Positions 18,945-30,139 are shown, counted from the stretch's first letter. The stretch is DNA of 64,000 nt from Parelaphostrongylus tenuis (GCA_019055375.1 JAHQIW010003945.1:113501-177500); one strand, 5' to 3'. The notes: a model not told the origin generated them from the sequence alone. Numbers and translations are program-made.

Positions 18945-19454
18945 TTGAATAACAAAACTCTACCGTCAGGAACAGAATTAATCGCGTCAAAACTAGGTCA
19001 GGCGGGAACGGTAATCAAAGAAAACACTCGGACAATCCCACAGCACATTTATTCTCCGTCATGTGCAGTTACCCACAGTGGGCAGTCGACCAAAGGGGCG
19101 ACTCCTATTCCGACAAGGTTCGTGCCAAGTCCAACAATTCACCTGAGTCAATCGTCGACAGGGGCAATTCTCAGTCCAACAGCAAAAATACCACAGACAA
19201 GGATGCAAACGAGGCAGTTTTGGACAGGGGCGACTCCCATTCTAGCCATGAAATTACCGGGCACAGCAACCTACACCGGGCAATCGTCGACAGGGGCGGT
19301 TCCCAATGCGACAACAAGTGTATGGGTTACAGCAACCCATACGGAAATGCATCTCACCACTTTCGGAACGAAAACGTTCCAAAGTAACTGTGGAAACAAT
19401 AACACTGTCAAAATACAGTGGCCATTATCAAACACAGGACAGTCCCAACAGTAA
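18945..19454 (+). other. Thr/Ser/Gly-rich repetitive open frame
   Basis: A 169-codon ATG frame rich in Thr, Ser, Pro and Gly, built on 22-residue units containing GQSSTGA or SQSSTGA followed by a Thr/Pro-rich stretch. It resembles a mucin-like low-complexity protein, but has no signal peptide and no flanking exon that I can join to it, and overlapping frames are also open. It may be an exon of an unknown gene or a decayed minisatellite. Function is unknown. Confidence 0.35.
19083..19346. repeat. 66-bp tandem repeat, 4 diverged units
   Basis: Units start at 19083, 19149, 19215 and 19281, exactly 66 bases apart, and share CA(A/G)TCGTCGACAGGGGC(A/G) with a TCCTATTCC/TCCCATTCT-type follow-on. 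The period is a multiple of three, so any frame remains in register. Confidence 0.75.
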
Positions 19455-19639
19455 TGACAGCAGACATAACGCGCTAAACAGTCATTATGTCGACCCACAA
19501 GGCGAGACAATAGACAGCGAACAAAAACAGCATTCAAATGCAACTCCATGGAAACCAAAACGAAAAATTTACATGCCTTTCGTTGGAAATTTTTCAATGT
19601 TAGTAGAAGTAACAAGTTCCCATTAACTAGTTGCCGTAA

Positions 19640-20660
19640 CAGGTAACTAATGAACTCTGACCTGCCATGATATCGACATAGATTCCTTCGACTCATTTTA
19701 GTGGAACCCTTGAATTTATGCTATATTCTAAGAGGTGACACAATTTCAAAGCTTGATGATTATTTGTTATTCATTCCACCACCCAAGGTTAAGTTATACC
19801 CACTACGAAACACAGCCATTTGTAGCTACGATAGTGAGAAATATTGTTATGTGAAACAAAATTGATGAACAAATAGTATTAAGTGCGCTGGATAGTTAAG
19901 ATGGCAAAAAGGGATTAACTCTAGTTTCGGTTATTTCAATTTTTGTCTCGAGCCAATGTCTGAAATACGGTAATTTCAATACACTTATTCACTTTATTTG
20001 AAACATAACACAGTTTCGTTCACTGTGTGAATCCTAGTGTTTATGGTTTTCAATTCGAATGTTCGCGTCAATCGCTTTTTAAGGTTTCTCTTCTTTATGA
20101 TAGTGGTAGTATACTGATTGAGGACATCTCACAATCTTGAGAACAGCCAGACTGAGAAGCTCCTTCAAGCGTTATATATTGAGGAGCTTAACCATACCGG
20201 CTCCGAGCGTCACTAGCCACTTGGCCAGTCGCCCTCGCACGACAAATTATATGAAATAAACAATTGAAGTAAGAATAGTGGATGCATGGTGCTTGAACTA
20301 CACACGAAACATTGAGCATAGTGTAGAGCAAAATACTCATGGAGATATATGCTGGTCATAAAAGTTATATCTTCGATGTTTCATAAAAGCAATATTATAT
20401 CGTCTTATCACCAGGTAAATAAATTAGTGCCCGCGGAATACGGTGGCCATAAAGCTGGTTATTTGATTCTCCTAGAAATAACAACCACAGTATACTTCTT
20501 AATCGCAGAATAAAATCAAAGCTGAAATGTAGACATGTGTTTTGCTCAATATCTCAGTGTTTTTTTGTTATCATTATCTGCGGCAAGTTTCATTTAGAAC
20601 CTATTTCAAGGGCATGCGGTAGTTGTATTTACGAAGCGGGCAACTGATCTAGTAAGTATT
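19640..20660. other. intergenic, nothing recognised
   Basis: No gene or clear repeat is recognised between the repetitive frame and the mariner remnant. Confidence 0.4.
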
Positions 20661-20664
20661 TGAT

Positions 20665-21305
20665 ACGGAACTCTCATAAGTTCTCGCACTAGCGCAATAA
20701 ACACCACATTTATTAATCAGGAGTAGTTAAAATTCCATGACAACACTAATCGAAATATGCGCCATCAGCGCGAACACAGTTCTGCCATCTCTCAGGCAAC
20801 AACTCAATGCCGCGCTCATAGAACTCGTCATTTATGGATTCGAAGAAATTTGTCATTCCTTGACGTAAATGATTGATGTCTTGAAACTTCTTGCTCAGGA
20901 AGTGTTCCAAAGACCGGAAGAGGTGAGAGTCATACGGCGATAAGCCAGAACTGCACAGCGGATGATCCAGCAACTCCCAACTCAGTTCGGTCAACTTACT
21001 CTTACTCAATCTGGTGACGTGAAGCCTCGCGCTGTCTTGAAGCAGGATGAGACTGACAAAGTGACAGGGCCCTATGCAGACGTTGTTCGCCTGAACACAA
21101 ATCTTTGAGCCTTTGCACGCGTGATGTTCTCGAATGTGGTCTGTGCATCGCGTCCCAATTCGTACTTGTAAAGCAGCAAACTGCGATGAAGTCTCTGTTG
21201 AGTGACCATGATGAGGCAAGCATGGACAACTTTGGTACCAAAAGAATGCCCAGAAAATCTGCGCAAAGCGATAATGATTTGTTGTTTGAGAGATGACAGA
21301 AACGC
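20665..21305 (-). mobile_element. mariner-type element remnant
   Basis: The left end has a terminal-repeat-like GCGCAATAAACACCACATTTATTAATCAGG (20692-20721), shared with the mariner remnants at 33608 and 60537. The minus strand encodes the C-terminal part of a mariner transposase. On the + strand the segment 21268-21305, continued at 21636, matches the 3' coding end of the 60537 copy, so two mariner pieces in opposite orientation are joined here. Confidence 0.75.
20746..21295 (-). pseudogene. mariner transposase C-terminal fragment
   Basis: Mariner transposases are DD34D enzymes that move elements between TA dinucleotides. In one minus-strand frame: LQDSARLHVTRL (second catalytic Asp in the HDNARPH-like motif), then ELSWELLDHPLCSSGLSPYD and SHLFRSLEHFL (third catalytic Asp), then FYERGIELLPERWQNC and the family-typical end GAYFD before the stop at 20746. 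An earlier part (TTFENITRAKAQ) reads in a different frame. The N-terminal DNA-binding half is missing. The 247-codon open frame also runs into the adjoining SINE, so its first third is not transposase. Confidence 0.85.
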
Positions 21306-21306
21306 G

Positions 21307-21635
21307 TTCAGGCTGATAAAAAGGATAAAGGATAAAGCTCTCGGCGTTAATCAATCCCTGAGGGATGCGCCATGCATTCGACTTCAATTTTGACTTCGTT
21401 TGAGGTGATTGAATGCACATCTGGCCTTTACAATGACTCGCGGTGGCCTCCCGCTGAACCGAGTCAGTGCTGCTTATCCTCCCAGACAAGTCTGAGACCT
21501 GTCTGGTACCAATTTACCAACCCCGGAGGGATGGATGGCTTGGTGAGCCATGAGCGCGAGATCGAACCAGAGACCTCGTGTGCGACGCAGGGCACCTCTA
21601 ACCACTGCTCCACATGCGCTCATTCAGGCTGATAA
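21307..21635 (-). repeat. SINE-B copy inserted in mariner, with target-site duplication
   Basis: It is flanked by identical 13-base copies of TTCAGGCTGATAA at 21307-21319 and 21623-21635. The minus strand reads a tRNA-like head (GGTTAGAGGTGCCCTGCGTC, then B-box-like GGTTCGATCTC), the SINE-B body and a (TTATCC)n tail. Removing it and one duplicate rejoins mariner sequence like that at 61152-61230. Confidence 0.88.
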
Positions 21636-21715
21636 TGACACATATTTTGAGTAGTGTTGTTAAACAATTCTGATTACTCGTGGTCAGTAAATTTAATACT
21701 TTTCCGTGATAAGTA
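21636..21715 (+). mobile_element. mariner 3' end, right of the SINE
   Basis: ACACATATTTTGAGTAGTG and TTAAACAATTCTGATTACTC match ACGTATACTTTGAATAGTG and TTAAGCAATTTTAATTACTC of the 60537 copy. The terminal repeat itself has decayed. Confidence 0.65.
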
Positions 21716-21734
21716 CCGTGTTTCGACCTCTTGA

Positions 21735-21905
21735 AAAAGCGTAATTTTTGGTTATTTCAAAGCCTGATTACGGACCTTAAATAGCTCAAATGAAAAGTAG
21801 TTCATTTTCAAAACGCTTTATCATTGCGGTATAGCAACAAAAAAAATCATGTTCCTCATCTAAACATTTTTCACTGAACAAAGCGATTTCTCCACACTTT
21901 TAGTA
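21735..21905 (-). repeat. AT-rich dispersed repeat copy
   Basis: The minus strand reads GCTTTGTTCAGTGAAAAATG, TTTAGATGAGGAACATG and TTTTTTTGTTGCTATACCGC, matching the 11755 and 22505 copies. Confidence 0.5.
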
Positions 21906-22189
21906 ACTAACAACTATGCATTTGGTTTCTGAAAGGGTCTTCTTGGTGAGCTGTAACAATTGAAAGAAGATTGAATTTTGCAAAGTGGAAACTGGAGAAA
22001 TAACGGTAGCTTAGCGGCCCTGTTGCGAAATCTCATCCACGTGCCGGGAAAGCACGGTGAATTGGTGTCGATATTGCACTGAGTTGAACTTAGCATTCTT
22101 TTGACTGGTACAACGCATCAAAAAGTCATTGACAAAAGCCAAGCGTATTATGGGAATTGACGAGATTTGAGCCATTGAATGATTGCCAA

Positions 22190-22720
22190 AATTCAAAGAA
22201 AAGTTTTGTTCTGCAAGAAATGTTAAAATGAGACAGTTTTTGTTACAGTGCAGCAATATAAATACATCAAAATTGAAATACACCGTTGAAATCTCTTGGG
22301 TTTGTGCTATCAGATAGTTGTTGAAACTTGAGAAAGAAGCAAAAGGCGCGTTTCTCTCAAGGGATCGAAAAATGGTGAGGACGACGAAAATGATCCAAAG
22401 TTGTGAAATCTAATCTTCCTTTAGCTGTACAGCGCACTAAATAGTCTGTTTCGAAAAGCAAATATATCATTGGAATTCTTGTGATTTGGATTATCGATTA
22501 GTTGTTGAAAGTTCTAAGAATAGCTTTGTTCAGCGAGAGATGTTTAAATAAGGAACAACATTTAATTATTGCTCTTCCAGCATGATAATAGAGTTATTTT
22601 GACAATAGGTTATACCATTCAAATCCTTTCTATTTATACTATTGAACGGTTTCCAAAAATTCAAGAAAGCCTGAAAACTATGTTTTTTCTGAGAGGTCGA
22701 AACAGGGGACGTATTACGGA
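22190..22720 (+). repeat. AT-rich dispersed repeat, two adjacent copies
   Basis: A first copy (22195-22340: TTTTGTTCTGCAAGAAATG, CAGCAATATAAATACATC) is followed by a second (22505-22720: AGCTTTGTTCAGCGAGAGATG, CCAGCATGATAATAGAG, TTCAAATCCTTTCTATTTAT). Both are in the same orientation. They end about 140 bases before the next gene's start. Confidence 0.5.
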
Positions 22721-22863
22721 AGTGCCCTCTGTCACAACATCTTCAATCTCTCCAGTTACCAGTTACTAATATAACGGTGTTCGAGTATCTAGGCGCTGAG
22801 ATTGCTCCAGCAACACTTAAGTGATGAGAAAAGTCCCGGCTTGAGAATATCGTCTATAGGGAA

Positions 22864-25841
22864 ATGGGATCAATAAGCGGAAGCGGTTATCTAATAATCT
22901 CCATTGCCGTCGTCATTTTCGCTTTATCAGTAGTGGCTGTGATAGTTTTCATATTCGTCGAACGGTGGAAGCATAAAAAGAAAGTGGAAATGGCAAAACG
23001 AATTGAAGAAGAAGAAGAAGAAAAACAGCGCAAAAAGCGAAGGAGAGAGGCTAGAAGGAGAAAGGTCGGTAAAGACTGAGTAGCTTCAGGAATTCAAAAT
23101 TATGTATATTGTTGATTATATTAATTTGACTTCATGTATCGCACTATGATTCTCTCTTTAAAGGAACGCGAAAAGAAAATGCGGAAGGAAAAACAAAAAA
23201 ATGAAAATGATGCCTCATCCAATCCAGAGGTATACCAATTTTGCTCAGAAGCAAAGGGCTTTAAATGAATTAACAGAGCTTCAAGATATATTAAATATGA
23301 CTTAGAAGGAATAACATATTACGAATCTATCAAAGCTCACTGTGACTAAATATGCTAAGTAAGAGACAATTGTTTCTCTTCTCAAGAAAATAAGAACGAA
23401 ACAAATTCGTTTTAGAGTAAAATTTTACGGTGCAACAGAAAACCTCAAATGTTTCAAGAGCAATCGAGTGTACAACACTGTGTGTTCGATGATAATTTCA
23501 CCTGAAATACAGTGTAAAATGTTCGTCGTCGCCTACTCCTAGGAGATTGAGCCCCCGAGAGGATTGGCAAAAGACGATAGTGCACCGGGCGACTAATGAG
23601 ACCGTCAAGACTGAAACACGTTTATCGGACTCTATAAGCCAGCCCAATAGCAGACCACATGACATGTTGGCTCAAATAATAGTTACGCGAAATGTTATCG
23701 AATTATATTGCTCCCGGTAGGGTCTCAGATACACTCGAAATAAAAGGTATGACAGTCATGCTCAACCAGCCACTGGTATTCGAGTGTAAACACTACCCGT
23801 TCGCTGATTTTATCACTTGATGGCACGTGCAGATATTTGGGCGTCGATTCCTCATAGAAGAGGATATGTCCTCTCAAGGAACTGGCTGAACCAAAAGACA
23901 TCGTGCAACTGACGAAGCTTCAATACCAAAACACGTGTCTTTCAGCGAATAAGTGCTCTGACAGACCTCATGAATTGTTCAGAATACGATATCAGCTTGT
24001 GATCACCAATTTTTGGAGTACAACCTATAATTTTTTGATTGCACTGCTTTCCAGCAATGGTATAATCTTTGAAGCTGCTAATCTCTGACTAGGTTGGTGA
24101 AAAGACCTCTATGCGCGGCCCATGCTTCGCCACTTTCGTCTTCTCAGAACCCCATCGATCTGAGTCAGTAGTTCACAGATGATCGTCCTCGTTATCTGGA
24201 TGTTCATACTAGTATCGAGTCGAAGTCAGTGCAGGATGTATTGCTTGAAGAAATTTCGGTGTCTTTCTTTATATTTCTGCCAGAGAAACTCCCCGTTGAA
24301 TCTTCTGCAAATTCTATTTCGTTGCAGTCAGCCGTCGAATCTCCGTTCTTCTTTGTCTAGTGTATATATTACAGCTTAACTCCCGTATGGACATTCTACG
24401 CTCATTTATTATGGGTTGTCTCATGATTGCTTTCGCGCTATTGCTTTAATGAGTGTCTATTTTCAAAAGGTTATTGCCAAGAGGCGGTGACCGAGACAAC
24501 GAATTCTTTCGTTGAAAACTTGCGGGCATTGTTCCCACACTGCATTCGACGGAATCGAATTTCATTCCTGCCAGTTCTTATAGGCACAAATAAGGTTATT
24601 GTTAAAAGGCTCTGACATGTTGGAGGATGATATAATAGCTTAAGCAGACACTTAAAACCGACTGTATCACCATCGCTCGCCCTCTAAATGAAATGAACTA
24701 CCGCAAAGTGATGTCGCAAAAGACATCACACGCGCTGACCTTACTTTGCAAAATAGGCTTACCTTATTTTGGAGAAACTGAGCCGAACCCCAGCATCGTG
24801 CGCGTCCACAGTATAGGCTAAAATTGCTCCAACGCATTGTCATCTCTTCCGCGCCCTGAAGCAGCGTGTGCGGGAGAAAGATCTGAGGAACACAATAAGC
24901 TCAGAAGTGATCTCACTGACTTTTCGACCAACCGTTAGCCTCGTTCTTTTTGGGAGGAAGGCACCAATCTTTGTCCATCGTTTGCTGCATAGCATTATCA
25001 TGAAATTGGTCATGTTTATTTATTGATTCCTTCAAATAGATAGCAATTAACAAAAGTGTTGGATTGCGGAAGAAATTACGAGGCAACCAGTAGTACGTCG
25101 ACATCCATATACTGTTCTTCAAAGAATGTTGTCTGTGTGTCTTTCTATCATTTTTGCGATGCGACAAAAATACATTGCTAATACTCCAGCTTGTGGGTTG
25201 CATTCTCGGTCAGCTTTTTGCCTAATTGGATTGCTGTCTTCTCTTGTTCGAGGAAGGTAATCCCCTTCATTGACATTAATTGTGAGGCAGCAGTGAGAAT
25301 AAATGGAAACCCATTGGGTCTTATGGGTTCACCATAAGCGAGTGTATTCCGTATTGTTTTGATAGTTCTACACTTTCTTCGTCGTTAATGTGCGTTCTGC
25401 TTGTGATGGTGGTAGGAAGCTACCCCTTTACTGATAGACAGAGCTTTTTCTACTTCATGTGTTTGAGTACTCGTAAAGTTTAAGGCTGTATGAGTTAGGC
25501 GCGTTGTGAAATAAGGCCACACGTGCGAATTTGAGAAAAAGTCATCTAACTAAACTAAGTGAAACTAAATACTTATCACACTGCAAGATCTCGTTTTTAT
25601 ATGTTTCATCCATCGATTCTGAATTTATTTGCAGGTAAGGAAAGCTGTCGAAGACTACTTGAAGACGCAGATGGAGACGTACATTGCGCCCACGCAGCCC
25701 GAATTGGATTATGCCACTGACGGCCAACCACCAGAAGTTCCTAAAACCACATCTGTTACATATGATAACAAAGCAGATGTGAACGAGGCCGTAAGGAAGA
25801 TGAGTGAATTGAGCAAGCAACTAGACGTACTCGATCATTGA
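22864..25841 (+). CDS. Small single-pass membrane protein, unknown function
   Basis: Three exons, all in phase 0: 22864-23064, 23164-23229 and 25635-25841, giving 157 aa. Residues 8-32 are a strong membrane segment (YLIISIAVVIFALSVVAVIV) with no positive charge before it and WKHKKK after it, predicting N-out/C-in topology or a signal anchor. Residues 40-80 are a highly charged run (RIEEEEEEKQRKKRRREARRRK) likely to form a helix or coiled coil. The last exon is acidic with conserved-looking helices (VRKAVEDYLKTQMETYI, VNEAVRKMSELSKQLDVLDH). ATG lies five bases after CTATAG, a plausible trans-splice acceptor. Intron 2 is 2.4 kb and holds a MITE. I do not recognise the family; the splice fits and composition make a real gene likely. 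Confidence 0.7.
23455..23755. mobile_element. Foldback/MITE element, left arm missing
   Basis: The internal block (GTGTACAACACTGTGTGTTC, GTAAAATGTTCGTCGTCGCC, CCCGAGAGGATTGGC) and right arm (GAGACCGTCAAGACTGAAAC, CACATGACATGTTGGCTCAA) match the element at 62098-62466. It lies in intron 2 of the membrane-protein gene. Confidence 0.65.
23760..25630. other. intron 2 of the membrane-protein gene, nothing recognised
   Basis: Several open frames of 60-96 codons occur, none with recognisable motifs or convincing splice sites. Confidence 0.4.
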
Positions 25842-26227
25842 CTCACAGTGATATTAGATAAACTTAAGATTTGTGCACTTCTTCTCGACATTGAATCGTT
25901 GTACACCTTTCACAGCTGAAAATCATAGTCTGTTACTAGATATTCACACTCATCTAACGCATAAGTTCAAAAGTAAGGTGTTTCGCGGTTCTAAAGCTGA
26001 AGCAGCAAATCAATTATCATTGAACAACAAACATTATAATTAGATCTACACCATATATGCCATTTAGCTTTGATGCAGTCGAATTAGTGCTGTTCAAAGA
26101 TTATGAGCAGTTGCCTATCATTGTTCCTGTTGATCTAACCAATGGGACAACGCTGATAGAAATAGATACACTGGGCTAGCGTTTCGCCATTTTTTTTGTT
26201 GTTTTGTTGATGTTTGTAATTTTTGAT

Positions 26228-26560
26228 TTAGAAATTGAATTCTTCATCTTCTTCAAAGCCCATTATCCGAGTCGATATTCGTTGTCTTTCAAATCGAATC
26301 TTTTCCGACGGGACACCGCTTAGATAAGGAACCTCACACGGCAATCCGCTTATGAACAAGACGGCTTTAGATGATATTGATTGTTCGTTATTAATATTTT
26401 GTCTTTTACCGGAAAACAAAGCATAGTGACTATACGTTCTGTGGTAGCCAGTAATGATACCAATTATTGCATGATAAATCCGGAGAACAAACAATATCAT
26501 CAACAACCGTCCGGTTAGAGAGCATCGCTGAGTGATGGCCTTGATTTGAGTGGTGCCCAT
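26228..26560 (-). CDS. Candidate small membrane protein, unknown
   Basis: A 110-codon minus-strand frame. Residues about 16-42 are hydrophobic (GRLLMILFVLRIYHAIIGII), and the C-terminus is charged (EKIRFERQRISTRIMGFEED) ending EFNF. A 45-base segment on the minus strand, starting GTAAAAGACA and ending CTAAAG (within about 26360-26410), has the length and ends of a short nematode intron; removing it keeps the frame and would give about 95 aa. GTCCTAAAG 31 bases before the ATG could be a trans-splice acceptor. It lies convergent to the membrane-protein gene ending at 25841. No family is recognised, and it could be a chance frame. Confidence 0.4.
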   Translation of the reverse strand: MGTTQIKAITQRCSLTGRLLMILFVLRIYHAIIGIITGYHRTYSHYALFSGKRQNINNEQSISSKAVLFISGLPCEVPYLSGVPSEKIRFERQRISTRIMGFEEDEEFNF

Positions 26561-26669
26561 CGGGAAAAGACTCGACTCGATCGAAAACGATCTTTAGGAC
26601 AGCAATGAGAGCGAATGAGCGTGTGGATAGTCAACTCTAATTACCAACTCTGAAGAAGACGAGCTCTCT

Positions 26670-26921
26670 TTAAAGCAATGTTGGATATAACTTAAGCGAA
26701 CAAGCTGCTATACCCTCACAAACATTTCTAGGCTTCCTAAATCCGCAACGACCTAAATGACAATCTCTACCCACTTGCACGTTCACCTGTACGAATGCTT
26801 CGTGAAGAACGGATTCAATCATGCAGATTTGAAGGCAATCAAGTGAGGCGTCTGCATATTCACTACCAAAAAATAATCCATGAACACATAAAATGGTGAT
26901 AATCAATATCACTATCACCAT
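26670..26921 (-). CDS. Candidate secreted cysteine-rich peptide
   Basis: An 83-aa minus-strand frame beginning with a good signal peptide (MVIVILIITILCVHG, cleavage probably just after). The mature part has six cysteines in the pattern CX3CX20CX4CX8CX5C, consistent with three disulfides. CLQICMIES loosely resembles the start of invertebrate-type lysozymes (CxxCIC.xES), but the rest does not align well; that link is weak inference. TTGTAG lies about 20 bases before the ATG as a possible trans-splice acceptor. It is 109 bases upstream of the next minus-strand frame. A donor-like GAGGGTATAG near the 3' end leaves the last residues uncertain. Confidence 0.4.
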   Translation of the reverse strand: MVIVILIITILCVHGLFFGSEYADASLDCLQICMIESVLHEAFVQVNVQVGRDCHLGRCGFRKPRNVCEGIAACSLKLYPTLL

Positions 26922-26959
26922 AACGTCCACCGTCCCTGCTACAAGTAGGGTTCAGTATG

Positions 26960-27380
26960 CGGCGTGTGACACTGATGAAGCTGGCAATAGCGCCGAAACA
27001 TACGTATGCTACTAATGTAAAAACTTCGAAAAGGCTCTTTTTATTCTCACAGACTATAATGGCGAGTGTTTTCGACTCAAAAGTTGCAATTTGGTCGAAT
27101 TACTCTTCAAATTCAGCCTCGTGCATCTTTTACATTAACTAACGTCAGCTACCATTTCTATACATCGGATCCTTGGCGATTCGACTCTTCATTCGAAACG
27201 TCATACATTTGAAAAACTCACAACACTGAGATGTTGAATGCAAAAATTTGCAGCAACAACGCTCAATAATAAGCTGTAGCATAACTTGATCAATAAGAGG
27301 GATGACGTCTGGATCAAATCCACTACCCTCGACGCTTCCTGCCCTTGTTTCTTCAAACAGATTTTATAAAAAATGATGTC
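26960..27380. other. intergenic, nothing recognised
   Basis: No feature supported. Confidence 0.4.
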
Positions 27381-27384
27381 TAAT

Positions 27385-28935
27385 CGACTCCTAGGAAGAT
27401 ACCGTTGTTGATAACATGGACAAAGAATACGACAGACCCATACAGCAACTTCACTTTAGCGCTATGGATTCTGAAGCATAAGCCGAGAGTCTTGAAGCCA
27501 CGAAGAGACGCTTGTCTACGCAAACGCTCGAGCTGATACGTCAACGTAAAATCGCAAAGCTACAGGTAACCAAAACTTCGCATCCCATCTTTTGAAACGC
27601 TGCAGATAAGCTTCAAAAGAAAATTCTAGAGAGCGGAAGGCATCAGTTATGATCGAAGCTGCAATAGCAGGGAAAAACATTCACAAAGCACATTGTAACG
27701 TCAGTGATGAATAACAACACCTGGCCCAGACAGGATAGGATCAGAACACCTGAAGAACATACCGTCAGTTCTCATTAGCACCCTGCCCGGCCCTTCACCG
27801 TTACCTGTGTGATTACAAGGTTCTCAGTCAATGGAAAATCAGCAAGACCGTGTTAATATTCAGAAAGGTAGATCTGTACGACATCGAAATTATCGCCCAG
27901 TCTACTTGCTGCACGTCGTCTACAAATCTTCCCTCAACTCATCTTGAGCAGGATTGACGGAACACTGGACGAAGGTCAGTAATGCAAATAAGCTAATTTC
28001 CTGAAAACGTAGTTTTTTTTACTGCATTTGCACGATACCAGGACTCTCTGAACTTCAGCGAGATCACAAGAAATCATTCTTTCTCACTTTCATCGATAAG
28101 AAGACGGCTTTTGTTTCAGTCGTAGCAGAAGCTATCATAGGAGCTCTGAACAGCCAGGGCGTCTTCATTCAGTGCATAACAAATCTCCGAAAGCATTATA
28201 GAGATTTTAGAACCAAAATCTTACCAAACAATATCACAATCGACGTAAGAAGACAAGTTTGACAAGGAGATACAATTTCGCCAAAAATCCTCACTGTCAC
28301 CCTCCACCCTCCAAAACGTCATGCGAACATCAGAATGGGACATTATTGAGTGGAAAACGTCGGCAGACGGAGATCATCTTAACTTAGCTAATGATATCGT
28401 CCTTATATCACCAAGCATCAGGCGGGCGGAACAAATGTTGACCGATTTCGACAACGCCTGTGGAAAGATTGGTTTTGGACTTAGCCTGATAAAAAGCTAT
28501 CGATGTAGAACAGATGGATTTTGAATGCCCCATTCACGCTCAACGGAAAAAACATTTTCGAATGCTCCAGGCACGTCTAGCTAGGACGTGAAGTCAATAT
28601 AATGAACGACTTAGCTCCAGAATTGAGCAAGGAAATGAGCGGCTTGAGAGCCGTTAAGAGCATCAAGGACGAAGTGATGAGGACGAGTAACATGCGACTC
28701 CGTGCTCACTTTTTTTTATTCAACGGCTATTCCTGTCCTAACATGTGCAGCAGGAACCTGTTCGCTACTCAAGCAGAATGAAAGATCACTTGGCGTTATT
28801 GAACGCGCAGTCAAAGAGCCGATGCTAGGAGTATCCCGTATCTCGCAAATAAGAGGAAGGATCCCAAGTGTTGAGCCTACTCCAACGATGAATGATCAAA
28901 GATGCCATTCTGCACGATAGCCTATCATTCCATCG
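27385..28935 (+). mobile_element. RTE-clade retrotransposon, decayed 5'-truncated copy
   Basis: It begins in the linker between endonuclease and RT (GAAGATACCGTTGTTGATAA matches 5631) and runs through most of the RT: the fingers region, a diverged VRRQV*QGDTISP block, and the HLNLANDIVLI box where the catalytic FADD has become LAND. It then continues into the C-terminal ERSLGVIERAV region. Many stops and shifts are present, and it is more diverged than the other copies. Confidence 0.85.
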
Positions 28936-28939
28936 TGAC

Positions 28940-29690
28940 GATCATATGCCACTAGCCTCTGAACTTCACTATGCAAATAGCAACAAACAATGCATTTCGA
29001 GTAATGAAATGATTCGTTCTAAAGTTAAGCGTACCTTACTTTATAGGAGCACAACGCGGTGAGAAGGCTTCAAGAATTCTGGCAAGCTAGTGCAGCAAGA
29101 TAGACGCTCAGATAACATGAGTATCAAAATAAAGCCAAATGTTCCGCAACGTGCGGCCACGAACATTTTGCAATAAATGCGCTTGCTTGTAAAAGGGTGA
29201 ACGTGGTCTCGTTTATCAAACGTTCATTTGCATTGTCTTTAAATGGCGATAAACTACTGAATCTCAGATGCGGGATTTCTTTGAAGAACAACAACCATAC
29301 AGCTTTCAGAAGTGAGCATCAAGTATTGCCTTAAAAAAGCTGTCGTTAGTTGTTAGCTTTTATGCCGTACGTGAGCTTCTCAGCGTAACAAAGAGATATC
29401 TCTCACGAAGCCATGTAGAATCAGTGGTAATGAGCATGCACGAGCCTCTCCGTCTCATAATTTGATTACGTGAAGTAAAATAAAGCTATACTGACTTGAC
29501 AGCATTATTTTAACCACTCTGATACCACTGAATTAGTAATTCGAAAAATGTGTCACACTGCATAGTCTAGTTTGTTTGGTGGTGCGCTGTTCCTCTTTTG
29601 ACTCGCAGACGAAGCGGTTCTTTTGATTATGAAGGACAAATGAAACACCGACTTCATTTGCTGGAGAGGAACTTTTCATAGGAGTGTTAA
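28940..29690. other. intergenic, nothing recognised
   Basis: No gene or clear repeat seen. Confidence 0.4.
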
Positions 29691-29845
29691 TGACCATTCG
29701 AAAGCTACGACTTCAGGCTACAGCCCGGTGTCGTCTGTTTCAAAAAAGCCTTTTTTGGCGTCGCTGCAAAAGGAGATTTTTTGCATTGCAGATGTGCATA
29801 TTTCTCACCGGACAAAGCTCTTTCTTTAGACTGTTAGTTTTCATT
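29690..29845 (-). repeat. AT-rich dispersed repeat fragment, inverted
   Basis: The minus strand includes AAAGAGCTTTGTCCGGTGAG and ATGCACATCTGCAATGCAA, matching the minus copy at 56590-56840. Confidence 0.45.
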
Positions 29846-30139
29846 TGATAGCGTAATCGTTTCTGATTCCAACGCTGTGCTTATTTTGTGGAAAAATCGT
29901 TCCTCTGCAGTGCAAGAAGAAAATAAAATTGATTCACATATTCGAAAAGATGTTTTTTGGCTAATAGATGGAGTGGTGGGGAGCGGGGCGAAGGCATATT
30001 TGGACGTTTTCACACGACCATAGATCGATTCGTGCCTTGGTGGGTAGCTTATCTCCCTACTTACCTGCAAAGAAAAGGTCTTTTCCAAAATAAGCAGGGT
30101 GTCGGAATCAGCCATTACGCTGTCGAATGACTGCTAGTA

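Noticed and set aside
20746..21489. 247-codon open frame taken as one gene
   Set aside because: Its first third is antisense-read SINE-B sequence and the rest is a mariner fragment; the SINE is bounded by a target duplication at 21307.
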